Below, in pieces: positions 6,619 through 15,463 of a stretch of 38,361 bases of DNA. Origin of the DNA: Chloroflexota bacterium (GTDB taxonomy: Bacteria > Chloroflexota > Dehalococcoidia > Bin125). The translations under genes were made by a program, and so were the position numbers. Below the pieces are notes generated by a model. It did not search any database, was not told the DNA's origin, and worked only from the letters and a program-made list of their open reading frames with translations. The stretch covers positions 68,671 to 107,031 of the forward strand of contig VXQT01000012.1 of NCBI GenBank assembly GCA_009838915.1, given 5' to 3'. Numbering within the stretch: the stretch's first letter is position 1; each line of letters begins with the position of its first letter.

Positions 6619-9015
6619 ATGCGCCTCACCGCTCGTCACATCGTCGTTATAGTTGGGCTCCTCTTAGCGCTCGCCGCAGCCACGTTCGAAAATGCCGTGC
6701 CGTTCTCGCAGGCGCGGGCTCAAGAGGTACATGGCGCGGAAGTTCGTCTTGCCGCCCGAGACTCCGGCTCAGGAGCCGTCTCCGTTGGCCTGCAATATCG
6801 AGTCAGCGGCAAGTGGCAGTTCCTTGCGCCGACTCGCAATGTCCTGCCCGCTACCGCCGGCTCTGACCGCTGGCTTGTCTCCTCCGGCTTGGAAATCGAC
6901 GTAGCCCAGGCTAGAGCCGAGATCGGGATTCAGAATCGGCGCTGGACCACGACTTCCGGACCTGAACAGTTCGCTATCACTCTCGGCGACCGCCGTTATC
7001 TCGCTCGCTGCGGCATCCTGACCTTGTCGCTTCTTAGCGACGGCCTTGAGCTGCAGACAGGTACGAGGAACTGCGAAGATATCATCACGGTTACCCCGCC
7101 TGAGTTGACCGATCCGACAGGTGTCGGCAAACAGGTAGTACGAATCGCCGCGCGGCGTCTGTCATCGGGAAGCATCGAACTGGGCCTGCAGCGACTGGTT
7201 GACGGTCAATGGGAGGTGTTGCGTCAACCTGTTCGGCCCGTGCTGTTCGTCCGTTCCAGCTCGACCTGGCGATTCACTTCCGCCATAAACCTGCCGCGAC
7301 TAGCCGGGGACGTTTCGGGCGAGTTGAGGCGTGGCGTGTCGATTACGACGCGGAACGGCGAGTTTGATCTCGAAGTTGACGGGCGCGCCTATCGCACGCA
7401 TTGCGGCGTGCTGGTGCTCGACATCCTGGCCGAGCACATCCTCGTAGACACGCGGGATGACCAATGTCAGCGGAGCGTTCCGCTGCTCACGATTTGTCCG
7501 ACATCCAACTGCGATGTCCAACAGAACGCCGCTTACGCGTGGGAGTCGCGACAGATTGGTTCAAGCCTCGACAGTGTCGAGCTGACGCTGTCGCAGGCGC
7601 GTGGAGTGGTCAACGCCCTGTTCGACGACTACTTCCCTCCGTTTGATCCTCCGCGTGTGAGCTTTAGCGACGAACAAGAACATGGCCACGGATCCAGGAG
7701 TGAGATCGTGCTTGGCATTCGTACGCGGAATCTGGGCGCGGCGGTCCACGAGCTTGCGCATGCGCTGGTTGATCGCTCCAACGTCAGGGATGCCGGGCAC
7801 GGCGGCGCCTTCATTGCGATGCTGCTTGACGTATGGGAGCGATACTTCCCAATCGTCGATGTCGAGGCAGCCCGCGACGACGCCCGCCGCTCGGGTCTGG
7901 AGATCGCGTCAACGCCACCGGCCCGCGCCCTCCGCAACGAGGCCGCAGACACCCTCAGCGCCCTTCTGTGCACCCATCGCTTGCTCTCGATCGAGTTGTG
8001 CTTCGCGTCTCTCGGCGTGATGCCTTCAGCGACAGAGGAGTCATTAGCCGGTCGCTACGTAGGTTTCGGAGGCGCAGTCGCCGAGGGGTTCTGGTGGAGT
8101 GCGCACAAGGATGACGGTGGGCAATTTCGGACACACTTGTCATTGGATTCGAAGGATGCACCGTATGGACAGTCAGTCGCGCGACTGAGCATCGAATGCA
8201 ATGTCGACAATGTGCTGGAGGTAGATGTCTGGTGGCGCGGCGTACGGCAGCTCCCAGCTTCGTTCACTTACCGCTTCGGCGATGGTGGTGCCACTACTGC
8301 GTCATGGCGGCAACTGACCGGAACCTGGGGCAACGACTCATGGGCCATACACCAGGCGCCGGATGCGACCGCGTTCCTGCACCAACTCAGTTGGCAGGCA
8401 CGGTTTGGCCAGCCACTGGTCGTTCAGTATGAGCAGTCCGGCGTAGACCACCAGGCGACATTCGACCTCACTAGGATCTTTGACACACCTGCGCAACGCA
8501 ATCTGGCGCGGTGCGGCACGGAGGCGGTCGCCGCCAACAACGACGGGCTTGTGATCGACTTCGGTAGCGCCGGAGACGACTTCTGGTGGGGCGTGGACGA
8601 GGACGACAACCCGCCGACCACCTGGGTCGTGAAGCAGACAAACATCATCGACTCTGAGCGCAAGGCGCGGCTACAGATCAAGTGCGAGGATGGCGACCTC
8701 AAGTTTGATCTGCACTGGGAGGTGGACCGCGATCTGCACCAGACTGTCAGGTACATCGCTGGAGGAAGAGACAGCGTTGATGAGGAGTGGCGGATCGGCA
8801 CTTCAACGTGGGGCGCTGACGAGTACAAGTGGGCGGGCAGCAATGATGCTGAGTCGCTCATAACCTCTTTGGCTTGGCAGGCGCAGTCCGAACGATGGTT
8901 CGCTGCCAGAGTCTGGGAGCGTCACAACACTACACGCAGCTATGCGGCCACCTGGAACCTCGACGGCCTCTTCGACACGCCCGTCCAACCCAATCTCGCC
9001 CGCTGCTCCCGCTAG
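6619..9015 (+). CDS. Secreted putative zinc metallopeptidase with duplicated N- and C-terminal domains
   Basis: I do not recognise a named family for this 798-residue protein. Residues 1-34 form a Sec-type signal peptide (hydrophobic run 8-21, possible cleavage after QARA). Two related units of about 110 residues follow (roughly 37-152 and 170-285); each has a pattern of a short VRLAAR/VRIAAR strand, a Y/RLVSGKW- or LVDGQW-like turn and a single Cys in an ARCG/THCG strand. The central part contains AAVHELAHALV (HExxH at 377-381) and GHGGAF with a third His at 394, a zinc-peptidase signature of the HExxH(x12)H type. The C-terminus carries two units of about 150 residues (roughly 482-638 and 645-798), each beginning with an FWW motif and ending in FDTPxQxNLARC. 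Peptidase activity is inferred from the motif. Start: ATG at 6619 after GGTGGG. Confidence 0.8.
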   Translation: MRLTARHIVVIVGLLLALAAATFENAVPFSQARAQEVHGAEVRLAARDSGSGAVSVGLQYRVSGKWQFLAPTRNVLPATAGSDRWLVSSGLEIDVAQARAEIGIQNRRWTTTSGPEQFAITLGDRRYLARCGILTLSLLSDGLELQTGTRNCEDIITVTPPELTDPTGVGKQVVRIAARRLSSGSIELGLQRLVDGQWEVLRQPVRPVLFVRSSSTWRFTSAINLPRLAGDVSGELRRGVSITTRNGEFDLEVDGRAYRTHCGVLVLDILAEHILVDTRDDQCQRSVPLLTICPTSNCDVQQNAAYAWESRQIGSSLDSVELTLSQARGVVNALFDDYFPPFDPPRVSFSDEQEHGHGSRSEIVLGIRTRNLGAAVHELAHALVDRSNVRDAGHGGAFIAMLLDVWERYFPIVDVEAARDDARRSGLEIASTPPARALRNEAADTLSALLCTHRLLSIELCFASLGVMPSATEESLAGRYVGFGGAVAEGFWWSAHKDDGGQFRTHLSLDSKDAPYGQSVARLSIECNVDNVLEVDVWWRGVRQLPASFTYRFGDGGATTASWRQLTGTWGNDSWAIHQAPDATAFLHQLSWQARFGQPLVVQYEQSGVDHQATFDLTRIFDTPAQRNLARCGTEAVAANNDGLVIDFGSAGDDFWWGVDEDDNPPTTWVVKQTNIIDSERKARLQIKCEDGDLKFDLHWEVDRDLHQTVRYIAGGRDSVDEEWRIGTSTWGADEYKWAGSNDAESLITSLAWQAQSERWFAARVWERHNTTRSYAATWNLDGLFDTPVQPNLARCSR

Positions 9016-9050
9016 ACTGCGCCACGACACCGCAGCGAACGGAGCCTGCC

Positions 9051-10301
9051 ATGCACCTGATGTACTTCACCGAACAGCCGATGTCGGCCTATGACGAACA
9101 CGCCGCCGAGGAGGGCGTCACCGCGCTGCTCTTCTCCAACTCCAACTTCGACCCCGTCGCCGGCTCGCAGCTCTACAACGACCGGCTGACCGAGTACAAG
9201 CTGGCCGAGGAGGTCGGAGTCGACGGGATCATGCTCAACGAGCACCACAACGCGCCCTTCTGCATGCAGGCCAAGTGCAACATCTGGGCCTCGGTCCTCG
9301 CCGGCGCCACCGAGCGGGTCAAGATCGTCCTGCTCGGCAACCCGCTGCCGCTGGCCGACAACCCCATCCGACTGGCCGAAGAACTGGCCATGATCGACAT
9401 GATCTCCGGCGGCCGCCTCGTCTCGGGATTCGTCCGCGGCGGCGGCACCGAGCAACTCGCCACCGGCGTTAATCCGGCCTACAACCGCGAGCGCTTCGAG
9501 GAAGCGCATGACCTGATCGTTGAAGCCTGGACCCGGCCGGGACCGTTCCGCTGGGAGGGACGCCACTACCAGCACCGCGTGGTCAATCCCTGGGCCCTGC
9601 CGATGCAGCAGCCCCACCCGCGCATCTGGATCCCCGGCGTGCTCTCGCGCGAGACCGTGGTCTGGGCGGCCAAGCACCGCTACCCCTACATCGCGCTCAA
9701 CACGACGATCGAAGCGACCAAGCGCATCTGGCAGACCTACGACGAAGCGGCGCACGAGGTCGGCTATGACCCGGGCCCCGAGAACCGCGGCTACCTGCTC
9801 CGCGTCCACGTCGCCGACACGACCGAGAAGGCGATGCAGAACGCCTCGCAGTTCATGTGGATGCAGGGCGAGTTCACCGGACTCGCGCACCCGGTCTGGT
9901 CGAACCCCGCCGGCTACGCTTCGCCGCGTAACCGCGAGGCGCTGGTCGAAGTGATGAACGGCCGCCGCCCGCCGCCGCGCGCGCAGTCGTTCGACAACCA
10001 GATTGAGAACATGCAGATCATCGCCGGCACGCCGGACGAATGCATCCGCAAGCTGCGCACCATCCTCGAGGAGACCCGACCCGGCATCCTCGCCCTCTGG
10101 GGCAACGACGGCCGCGTCACCCACGAGGACTCGATGCGCTGTATCGAACTGCTTGGCACCGAGGTGATGCCCGCCCTGCGCGACATGGGAGCCGAGCTCG
10201 ACCTCGACGGCCCCTTCGACTCCAACCCGCCGGTCAGCATCAACTACGACGAAGCCGCCAAAGCCCGCGCCGCGTCCGCCGCCGCGGCCTCCGGCGACTA
10301 A
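9051..10301 (+). CDS. LLM-class (luciferase-like) flavin-dependent monooxygenase
   Basis: This 416-residue protein opens with MHLMYFTEQPMSAYDE and shows the bacterial-luciferase-like TIM-barrel pattern: LAEEVGVDGIMLNEHHN, a strand VKIVLLGNPLPL followed by NPIRLAEELAMIDMISGGR, and GFVRGGG. These enzymes use reduced flavin (FMNH2 or F420H2) and O2 to oxidise small organic molecules. The substrate cannot be told from sequence. The ATG at 9051 has GGAG eight bases upstream. It lies 35 bases after the secreted peptidase gene and before a hairpin repeat. Large numbers of LLM proteins are typical of some Chloroflexota and Actinomycetota. Confidence 0.9.
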   Translation: MHLMYFTEQPMSAYDEHAAEEGVTALLFSNSNFDPVAGSQLYNDRLTEYKLAEEVGVDGIMLNEHHNAPFCMQAKCNIWASVLAGATERVKIVLLGNPLPLADNPIRLAEELAMIDMISGGRLVSGFVRGGGTEQLATGVNPAYNRERFEEAHDLIVEAWTRPGPFRWEGRHYQHRVVNPWALPMQQPHPRIWIPGVLSRETVVWAAKHRYPYIALNTTIEATKRIWQTYDEAAHEVGYDPGPENRGYLLRVHVADTTEKAMQNASQFMWMQGEFTGLAHPVWSNPAGYASPRNREALVEVMNGRRPPPRAQSFDNQIENMQIIAGTPDECIRKLRTILEETRPGILALWGNDGRVTHEDSMRCIELLGTEVMPALRDMGAELDLDGPFDSNPPVSINYDEAAKARAASAAAASGD

Positions 10302-10350
10302 CAACGATCCCTCTCCCCACGCGCCGCGAGAAGAGCTGGCCGAACCATCT

Positions 10351-10412
10351 TCCCCTCTCCCCCCGCGAAGCGGGGGGAGATGCCGAAGGCAGAGGGGGCT
10401 CCCCGCTTCCCG
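10351..10412 (+). repeat. Dispersed GC-rich hairpin repeat, copy 3
   Basis: CTCTCCCCCCGC - GAA - GCGGGGGGAGA is followed by TGCCGAAGGCAGAGGGGG and CTCCCC. It is nearly identical to copies 1b and 2. It lies between two plus-strand genes, the LLM monooxygenase and the MBL-fold hydrolase. Confidence 0.85.
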
Positions 10413-10438
10413 CAAATCGAGACGAAAGACTCCTAGAA

Positions 10439-11212
10439 ATGGCAACGCTCGACATCCTCCTTCCCGGCTACTCGTTCGGCACCGACTCCGGCACGCCCGC
10501 CTTTTGCGCTGTGATCCTGGTCGAGTCCGACGGACGTCGCATCCTCGTCGACACGGCGCACGTCGGACGCCGTGTGCAGCTTCAGGAGCAGCTGGCCAAG
10601 CGAGGACTGTCGGTATCGGATATCGACCTGATCCTGATGACCCACGCCCACTGGGATCACGTGCAGAACTTCGACGCCTTCCCCGACGTGCCCATGGCGA
10701 TCCATCCGCACGAGCGCAAGTACGCCTCCGAGCCGCACGTCAACGACTGGGCCACGCCGCAGTGGACCGGCGCCGCCATCGAGACGCACCCAATGACCGA
10801 GGTCGACGAGGGCGACGAGCTGGCCAAGGGCGTCAGGGTCATCCACCTGCCCGGTCATTCCCCCGGCAGCATCGGACTGCTGGTCGAGACCGAGGCCGGT
10901 ATCTGCGGCATCACCGGCGACGCCATGCACACCGCCGCCGTGGGCAAGGCCGGACGCAGCCCGCTCGTCTTCTACAGCGAATCCCAGGCCAACGAGTCCA
11001 TCGCCCGTGTGATGAGCGCCTCCGACATCCTCTATCCCGGCCACGACCGACCGTTCCGCATGGTCGACGGCGATCCCGAGTACGTCGAGGAGTACAAGCT
11101 CACGCTCAGCGGCGTGCAGCCCAATATGGAGGGCCTGACTTTCGCCGACCCGCCGACCGAGCTCGTCACCTGGGTCATGCCGGGCATCGAGGATCAGCCC
11201 ACTTATGAGTAA
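10439..11212 (+). CDS. MBL-fold metallo-hydrolase
   Basis: This 257-residue protein has the metallo-beta-lactamase-fold metal motif THAHWDH (68-74), a second ligand region LPGHSPGS, the bridging Asp in ITGDAMHT and a C-terminal His in YPGHDRPF. The pattern is that of dinuclear zinc hydrolases near the lactonase and glyoxalase II branches. The substrate is unknown. The ATG at 10439 follows repeat copy 3; the frame is open upstream through the repeat and the end of the LLM gene, so that extension is not real. The stop (TAA, 11210-11212) abuts a GTG start of the next alpha/beta hydrolase gene, so the two are probably co-translated. Confidence 0.9.
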   Translation: MATLDILLPGYSFGTDSGTPAFCAVILVESDGRRILVDTAHVGRRVQLQEQLAKRGLSVSDIDLILMTHAHWDHVQNFDAFPDVPMAIHPHERKYASEPHVNDWATPQWTGAAIETHPMTEVDEGDELAKGVRVIHLPGHSPGSIGLLVETEAGICGITGDAMHTAAVGKAGRSPLVFYSESQANESIARVMSASDILYPGHDRPFRMVDGDPEYVEEYKLTLSGVQPNMEGLTFADPPTELVTWVMPGIEDQPTYE

Positions 11213-12100
11213 GTGCGACTAGCACTGATCAAGGGCCGCCGTGTCGCCTACGAACGCTCAGGCGATCCCGCCGGCCAACCCGTCCTGATCATCCACGGCG
11301 CCTGGGGCGGCCCTTCCTCAACCCTGTGGAACGGCTCGCGCATACGCTGGTCGGCGCCCACCGACGGCCTCAAGCTGATCTGGTACGACCGCCGCTGCGC
11401 CGGCCTCTCGCAGTACGACACCGAGCCCTTCACCCTCGAAAATCTCGCCAACGACGCCGTCGACCTGCTGGACTATCTCGACATCGATCAAGCCGCCGTC
11501 ATCGCCACGTCGGCAGGCGGCCCTGTTGGCATGCGCCTGGCCCTCGATCATCCCGAGCGAGTGGAGTCGCTAGTCCTGCTCAACACCGGCGCTTCGCAGA
11601 TGTCGCTTACACCCACCGGAATCGATCCCGACGACCCGTTCGTCGCCGATCGGCTATCCACCGTCGCGAAGCGTCTCGCGCTCCTCGACCTGCTGAGTTC
11701 GAAGGGCATTCATGCCGTGATCGCCGAGTCCGAAGACGAGTGGCGAATACCGCCGCAGCCGCCCGAACCGGACCCGTCGCTCTCGACGTATCGCGAGAAC
11801 CGGCACCGGCTCCTGCAGGGCATCGGCAACGCGGAACTGGCCCGCCTGGCGCGAGGCGCGTTGCTCAACATGCAAGCCCAGCGAGACATCGATCTCAGCG
11901 GCGACATCAGCCGGATCAGGTGTCCCGTGCTCATCGTCCACGGCGATGCCGACACGACGGTACCGTTGGCGTTCGGCCAAGCGCTGGCAACTGCAATGCC
12001 GAATGCTGAGTTCGCGACGCTCGTGGGAGATGGCCACGGGCTGATTGTGAAACCCAAGGCTCAGCGGATAGCCACGAGCTGGCTTCGGCAGTACGCCTAA
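11213..12100 (+). CDS. Alpha/beta hydrolase
   Basis: This 295-residue protein starts at a GTG (11213) directly after the stop of the MBL gene. It has LIIHGAWGGPSS (oxyanion-hole loop), the nucleophile elbow ATSAGGPVG with Ser, the acid loop VHGDADTTVP and GDGHGLIV with the catalytic His, so the triad is complete, unlike the hydrolase at 5813. The overall pattern resembles proline-iminopeptidase or esterase-like hydrolases. It is tail-to-tail with the CaiB gene on the opposite strand, the two stops overlapping by 4 bases (12097-12100). Confidence 0.88.
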   Translation: MRLALIKGRRVAYERSGDPAGQPVLIIHGAWGGPSSTLWNGSRIRWSAPTDGLKLIWYDRRCAGLSQYDTEPFTLENLANDAVDLLDYLDIDQAAVIATSAGGPVGMRLALDHPERVESLVLLNTGASQMSLTPTGIDPDDPFVADRLSTVAKRLALLDLLSSKGIHAVIAESEDEWRIPPQPPEPDPSLSTYRENRHRLLQGIGNAELARLARGALLNMQAQRDIDLSGDISRIRCPVLIVHGDADTTVPLAFGQALATAMPNAEFATLVGDGHGLIVKPKAQRIATSWLRQYA

Positions 12101-13350
12101 TCCAGCTCCGACAACACCTCATCCGTGTGCTCGCCGAGCAGCGGCGGGCGGCGCGTGATGCCCCAGCTTCCCTTCGTCAACTGGTAGGGCGCGCCCGGAT
12201 AGATCACTTCCCGGCCCAGCTCTGGATGCTCCACCTTGACCTGCATGCCCCGATCGACGAAGTGCGGGTCCTCCAGTGCTTCTTCGGGACTGTGGATCAC
12301 GCCGACCTGGAAGCCGAAATTCTGCGCCTTGGTGAAGAACTCGTAGGCGGTCAGCTTCGAGGCGAGCAGATCAAACGCCGCGCGACCGGCCCCGAAGATC
12401 GCCAGCAACTCCTCGTTGTCGCCCCGGAACACGTCTGCCAGCGAAAAGCTCTCCAGCTCCGCGCCGACCAGGAGCAGCGCCGCCTCGGGCAGTTGGTCCA
12501 GCAGACCCTCGTCCTCCAACCACCGGTAGCAGAGGCCGAACTCGGCCGGTCGACGCGGCGGAATGCCGGTGTTCACGTAGCGGCCGTCGGCGCACTTGAT
12601 CTGCGAAGGCATCGACGGCGCGACGCCCGCGTGACGCCCGGTCTGGCGCTGCACCGTCGAGTGCGAGACCAGCCAGGAGTACGAGCCTGCCTCGGTGGTC
12701 ACGTTGACCGATCCATTGATGTTGACGTTGATGTGCTGCCCGACGCCGGTGGCGTCGCGGTGCAGCAGCGCAGTCAGGATTGACATGAAGGCGTAGTTGG
12801 AGCCCGTGTGGTACGCCTGTTGACCGCCGCCGCGCACCGGCGGCAACGAGTGGTCGTCATAGCCGTTCATCCAGGCGAATCCGCCATTGGCGGCCAGGGT
12901 CAGATCGGTCTGTGGTTCATCGTCCCGCGACGATCCGAAGCCGAAGTTCGTGATCGTGCACCAGATCAAGCCGGGATTGTCCGACATGATCTGCTGATAG
13001 TCAACGCCCAGGCGGCCGACCGGATCGTATGTGTTCGTGTCGAGAATCACGTCAGCCGTGCCGACCAGTTTGAGGAATGTCTCGGCATTGGAGCGATCGT
13101 CGAAGTCCATCACGATGCTGCGCTTGGAGGTGTTGTAGTACCAGAAGAACAGTGATCGCTCGTGGTGCGGTTCGTCGTCGACGAACGGTTCGTACTGTCG
13201 CGACGGGTCCCCCTCGGGCGGTTCGATCTTGATCACGTCCGCGCCCATGTCGGCCATCAGCTTCATGCACCATGCGCCGCGTTCATCGCCGATCTCCAGC
13301 ACGCGCAGGTCGTCGAGCGCCATCATGCCGTGACTCGGATTGGTCGTCAT
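12097..13350 (-). CDS. CaiB/BaiF-type CoA-transferase (probably lacks the catalytic Asp)
   Basis: This 417-residue protein has the CaiB Rossmann start (LDDLRVLEIGDERGAWCMKL, then MGADVIKIEPPEGDP), the conserved segment TGVGQHINVN, and a C-terminal LLGEHTDEVL. Aligned by eye on the TG(x20)GxGQ stretch, the residue matching the catalytic Asp of formyl-CoA transferase is Tyr (QAYHTG). Its partner at 13350-14624 keeps Asp at that place. Its ATG overlaps the stop of that partner by one base (TGATG at 13350-13352). The two genes therefore are co-translated and could form a mixed dimer with one active subunit. The substrate is unknown. Confidence 0.88.
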   Translation of the reverse strand: MTTNPSHGMMALDDLRVLEIGDERGAWCMKLMADMGADVIKIEPPEGDPSRQYEPFVDDEPHHERSLFFWYYNTSKRSIVMDFDDRSNAETFLKLVGTADVILDTNTYDPVGRLGVDYQQIMSDNPGLIWCTITNFGFGSSRDDEPQTDLTLAANGGFAWMNGYDDHSLPPVRGGGQQAYHTGSNYAFMSILTALLHRDATGVGQHINVNINGSVNVTTEAGSYSWLVSHSTVQRQTGRHAGVAPSMPSQIKCADGRYVNTGIPPRRPAEFGLCYRWLEDEGLLDQLPEAALLLVGAELESFSLADVFRGDNEELLAIFGAGRAAFDLLASKLTAYEFFTKAQNFGFQVGVIHSPEEALEDPHFVDRGMQVKVEHPELGREVIYPGAPYQLTKGSWGITRRPPLLGEHTDEVLSELD

Positions 13351-14624
13351 CAGAGCACGCCCTCTTCGTACAGCCCCGCGATCTCGGACTCACTCAACCC
13401 CAGCAACTCGCCGTAGACGTAGTCGTTGTCTTCGCCCAGCACCGGCGCGCCGCGTGTCATAGACCAGTTGGTCTTGGTGAACTTGGCGGGGATGCCGTCG
13501 ACTCGGACACGACCCATCTCGGTCTGCCGAATCGTCGGCCAGAGCTGCGACTCGGCCGAGTTCACATCCTGGTCGATGCGTTGTTCCGGCGTCTGCACCG
13601 CGTTGGCCGGCACGCCTGCCTCGCGCAGCAGCTCAGCCGATTGAAACGGATCCCGACTCAGGCACCACTCGCCGATCCGCGCGTCCAGTTCGACCTGGGC
13701 CGCCATTCGGCCCGCGAGCCGGCCGTAGTCGTCGTTCGCCGCCCAGTCGCAGCCGTCGGCGAGGAGCACGTCGCGCATGGCGTGCCAGTCCTTGTCGTTG
13801 CGGCAGGCGATCGCGATCCAGGCCTCGTCGAACGATCCGGGGATCGGCTTGGCCGCGTAGATGTTGTGCGGCGCCATCGCCGGATGCAGCGAGTGGTTCG
13901 CGTCGGGATATCCTTCGCGCCGCAGTGGACGCGCGTTGACCGTGTAGTCGAGCAGCACCGGACCGTTCAGCGTCAGCGCCGCCTCCGTCGCTGCGACATC
14001 GACGTACTGACCCTCGCCGGTGCGGTTGCGGTGGTGGATCGCCAGCATGATCGCCATCGCCATGAAGTAGGCGCCGGTGTGGTCCATGTAGGAGTAGCCC
14101 CAGCCCGCCGGGGGCTGGTCGGGAATCGCCGAGGACATGGTCAGGCCGCTGGTCGCCTGGACGATCGGACCCCAGGTCTTGAACTTCTCGTAGGGCCCCG
14201 AGTGCCCGAAGCCGCAGTTGGAGACATAAATGATGTCTTCCCTCAGCTCCTTCAGCCTGTCGTAGTCGTAGCCCCAGGAGCGCAGCACACCGGAGGAGAA
14301 GTTCTCGGTTACGCAGTCCGAGATGCCGACCAGCCGCTCGAACAGCTCGCGGCCCTTCTCCGTCTTGATGTTCAGCGTGATCCCCAGCTTGCCCACGTTG
14401 TGATTGTTGAACGGTCCGCCCAACTCGGGACCCCGCCGATCGTCGACATAGGGCGGCATCCCGCGCAGGATGTCCCAGCGGCCGTGATTGGTCGGATCCT
14501 CGATCCGGATCACCTCCGCGCCGAACGCGGCCATGAATTTGGTCGCGCCCGCGCCGGCCAACTGGCCGGTGAAGTCGCAGATGCGCAGATGTGAGAGCGC
14601 CTGGCTCTTGACATGATGGGGCAT
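13350..14624 (-). CDS. CaiB/BaiF-type CoA-transferase
   Basis: This 424-residue protein is a standard CaiB: ALSHLRICDFTGQLAGAGAT, FGAEVIRIEDP, the Asp-containing YMDHTGAYF (match to the catalytic Asp), TGEGQYVDVAATEA and a C-terminal VLGEDNDYVYGELL. It moves CoA between acyl donors and carboxylate acceptors in acid or carnitine-like compound catabolism. The ATG at 14624 is chosen because CTGGAGGAG lies just upstream; an in-frame ATG 51 bases further up has no such support and falls in the promoter region shared with the divergent SDR gene. It is the first gene of a two-gene operon with the CaiB at 12097. Confidence 0.9.
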   Translation of the reverse strand: MPHHVKSQALSHLRICDFTGQLAGAGATKFMAAFGAEVIRIEDPTNHGRWDILRGMPPYVDDRRGPELGGPFNNHNVGKLGITLNIKTEKGRELFERLVGISDCVTENFSSGVLRSWGYDYDRLKELREDIIYVSNCGFGHSGPYEKFKTWGPIVQATSGLTMSSAIPDQPPAGWGYSYMDHTGAYFMAMAIMLAIHHRNRTGEGQYVDVAATEAALTLNGPVLLDYTVNARPLRREGYPDANHSLHPAMAPHNIYAAKPIPGSFDEAWIAIACRNDKDWHAMRDVLLADGCDWAANDDYGRLAGRMAAQVELDARIGEWCLSRDPFQSAELLREAGVPANAVQTPEQRIDQDVNSAESQLWPTIRQTEMGRVRVDGIPAKFTKTNWSMTRGAPVLGEDNDYVYGELLGLSESEIAGLYEEGVL

Positions 14625-14689
14625 CGTCCTACTCCTCCAGCGGAAGTCTAACTGGCGGGTATCCTCAGACCCCACAGGGAGAAACCATC
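14625..14689. promoter_or_regulatory. Divergent promoter region between CaiB operon and SDR gene
   Basis: The 65 bases separate two divergent starts (14624 minus and 14690 plus), so both promoters must lie here or inside the flanking coding ends. Ribosome sites are visible on both sides: GGAGGAG on the minus strand for the CaiB gene and CAGGGAG on the plus strand for the SDR gene. A TATCCT at about 14660 could be a -10 box for the SDR gene, but I see no convincing -35 partner. Confidence 0.45.
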
Positions 14690-15463
14690 ATGGCCAAAGT
14701 CGCATTCATCACCGGCGCCAGCCGAGGCATCGGCAAACAGCTCGCCCAGGACTTCGCGATCGCCGGCTACGACATCGCCGCCGTCGCCCGCTCGACCGCC
14801 GACACGCCGACCAAGCTGCCCGGCACGGTCAACGAGACCGCTCAACTCGTCGAAGAAGCAGGACAGCAGTGCCTGCCAATCGGCGCCAACCTGGCCAAGG
14901 TCGAGGACCTTGATGCGGCTGTGGCCCAGACCTATGACCGCTTCGGACGGATCGACGTGCTGATCAACAATGCGGCAATCGCGCCGCCCGGACTGGCGCT
15001 CGAGTCCGGACGCCACCTCTGGGGACTCGCGGTCGAGATCAACGTCAACGCGCCCTTCTACCTGACCCATGCCGTCGCGCCGAAGATGGCGGAGGGAGAC
15101 GGCGGCGCGGTGATTAACATCGGCTCAGGCGCCGCCGTCAGCCCCGACTTCGGCCGTGCCAGCTACACCACCACCAAGCGCGCTCTGGAGGCGATGTCTG
15201 AGTCGCTGGCCAGTGATCTCAAGGGCACCGGCGTGTCCGTCAACTGCCTCAGGCTCGAACTCTCCGTCTGGAGCGAGGGCTACGCCTTCACGCTCGGCGA
15301 GCGGGCCAAGGAGATGGACTTCGAGGACCCGATCATCATGTCCGACGCCTGCCTCTGGATAGTCGCCCAGGGCCCCGACTGGACCGGTCGCATCGTCACC
15401 ATCGCCGATCTGCGCAAGTACGGCGCCGTCCGTCCCCGAACCCGCAAAGAGTTCGACGAGTAG
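14690..15463 (+). CDS. SDR-family NAD(P)-dependent oxidoreductase
   Basis: This 257-residue classical short-chain dehydrogenase has the nucleotide-binding TGASRGIG (8-15), the structural NNAA, the catalytic Ser in INIGSGAAV, and Tyr/Lys in SYTTTK. These enzymes oxidise or reduce alcohols and ketones with NAD(P)(H). The length is normal for the family. The substrate is unknown; being divergent from a CaiB pair, it may act on the same acyl-CoA or hydroxyacyl intermediates, which is inference. It is the last clearly metabolic gene before the accessory region. Confidence 0.92.
   Translation: MAKVAFITGASRGIGKQLAQDFAIAGYDIAAVARSTADTPTKLPGTVNETAQLVEEAGQQCLPIGANLAKVEDLDAAVAQTYDRFGRIDVLINNAAIAPPGLALESGRHLWGLAVEINVNAPFYLTHAVAPKMAEGDGGAVINIGSGAAVSPDFGRASYTTTKRALEAMSESLASDLKGTGVSVNCLRLELSVWSEGYAFTLGERAKEMDFEDPIIMSDACLWIVAQGPDWTGRIVTIADLRKYGAVRPRTRKEFDE

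Noticed and set aside
2116-10412. The repeats as a CRISPR array
   Set aside because: There are only four copies, kilobases apart and in both orientations, with no regular spacers and no cas genes.
9012-10445. Minus-strand frame of 477 codons
   Set aside because: It covers the LLM monooxygenase in antisense and begins inside the dispersed repeat; no family resemblance.
13272-14594. Plus-strand frame of 440 codons
   Set aside because: It is the antisense shadow of the CaiB gene at 13350-14624.
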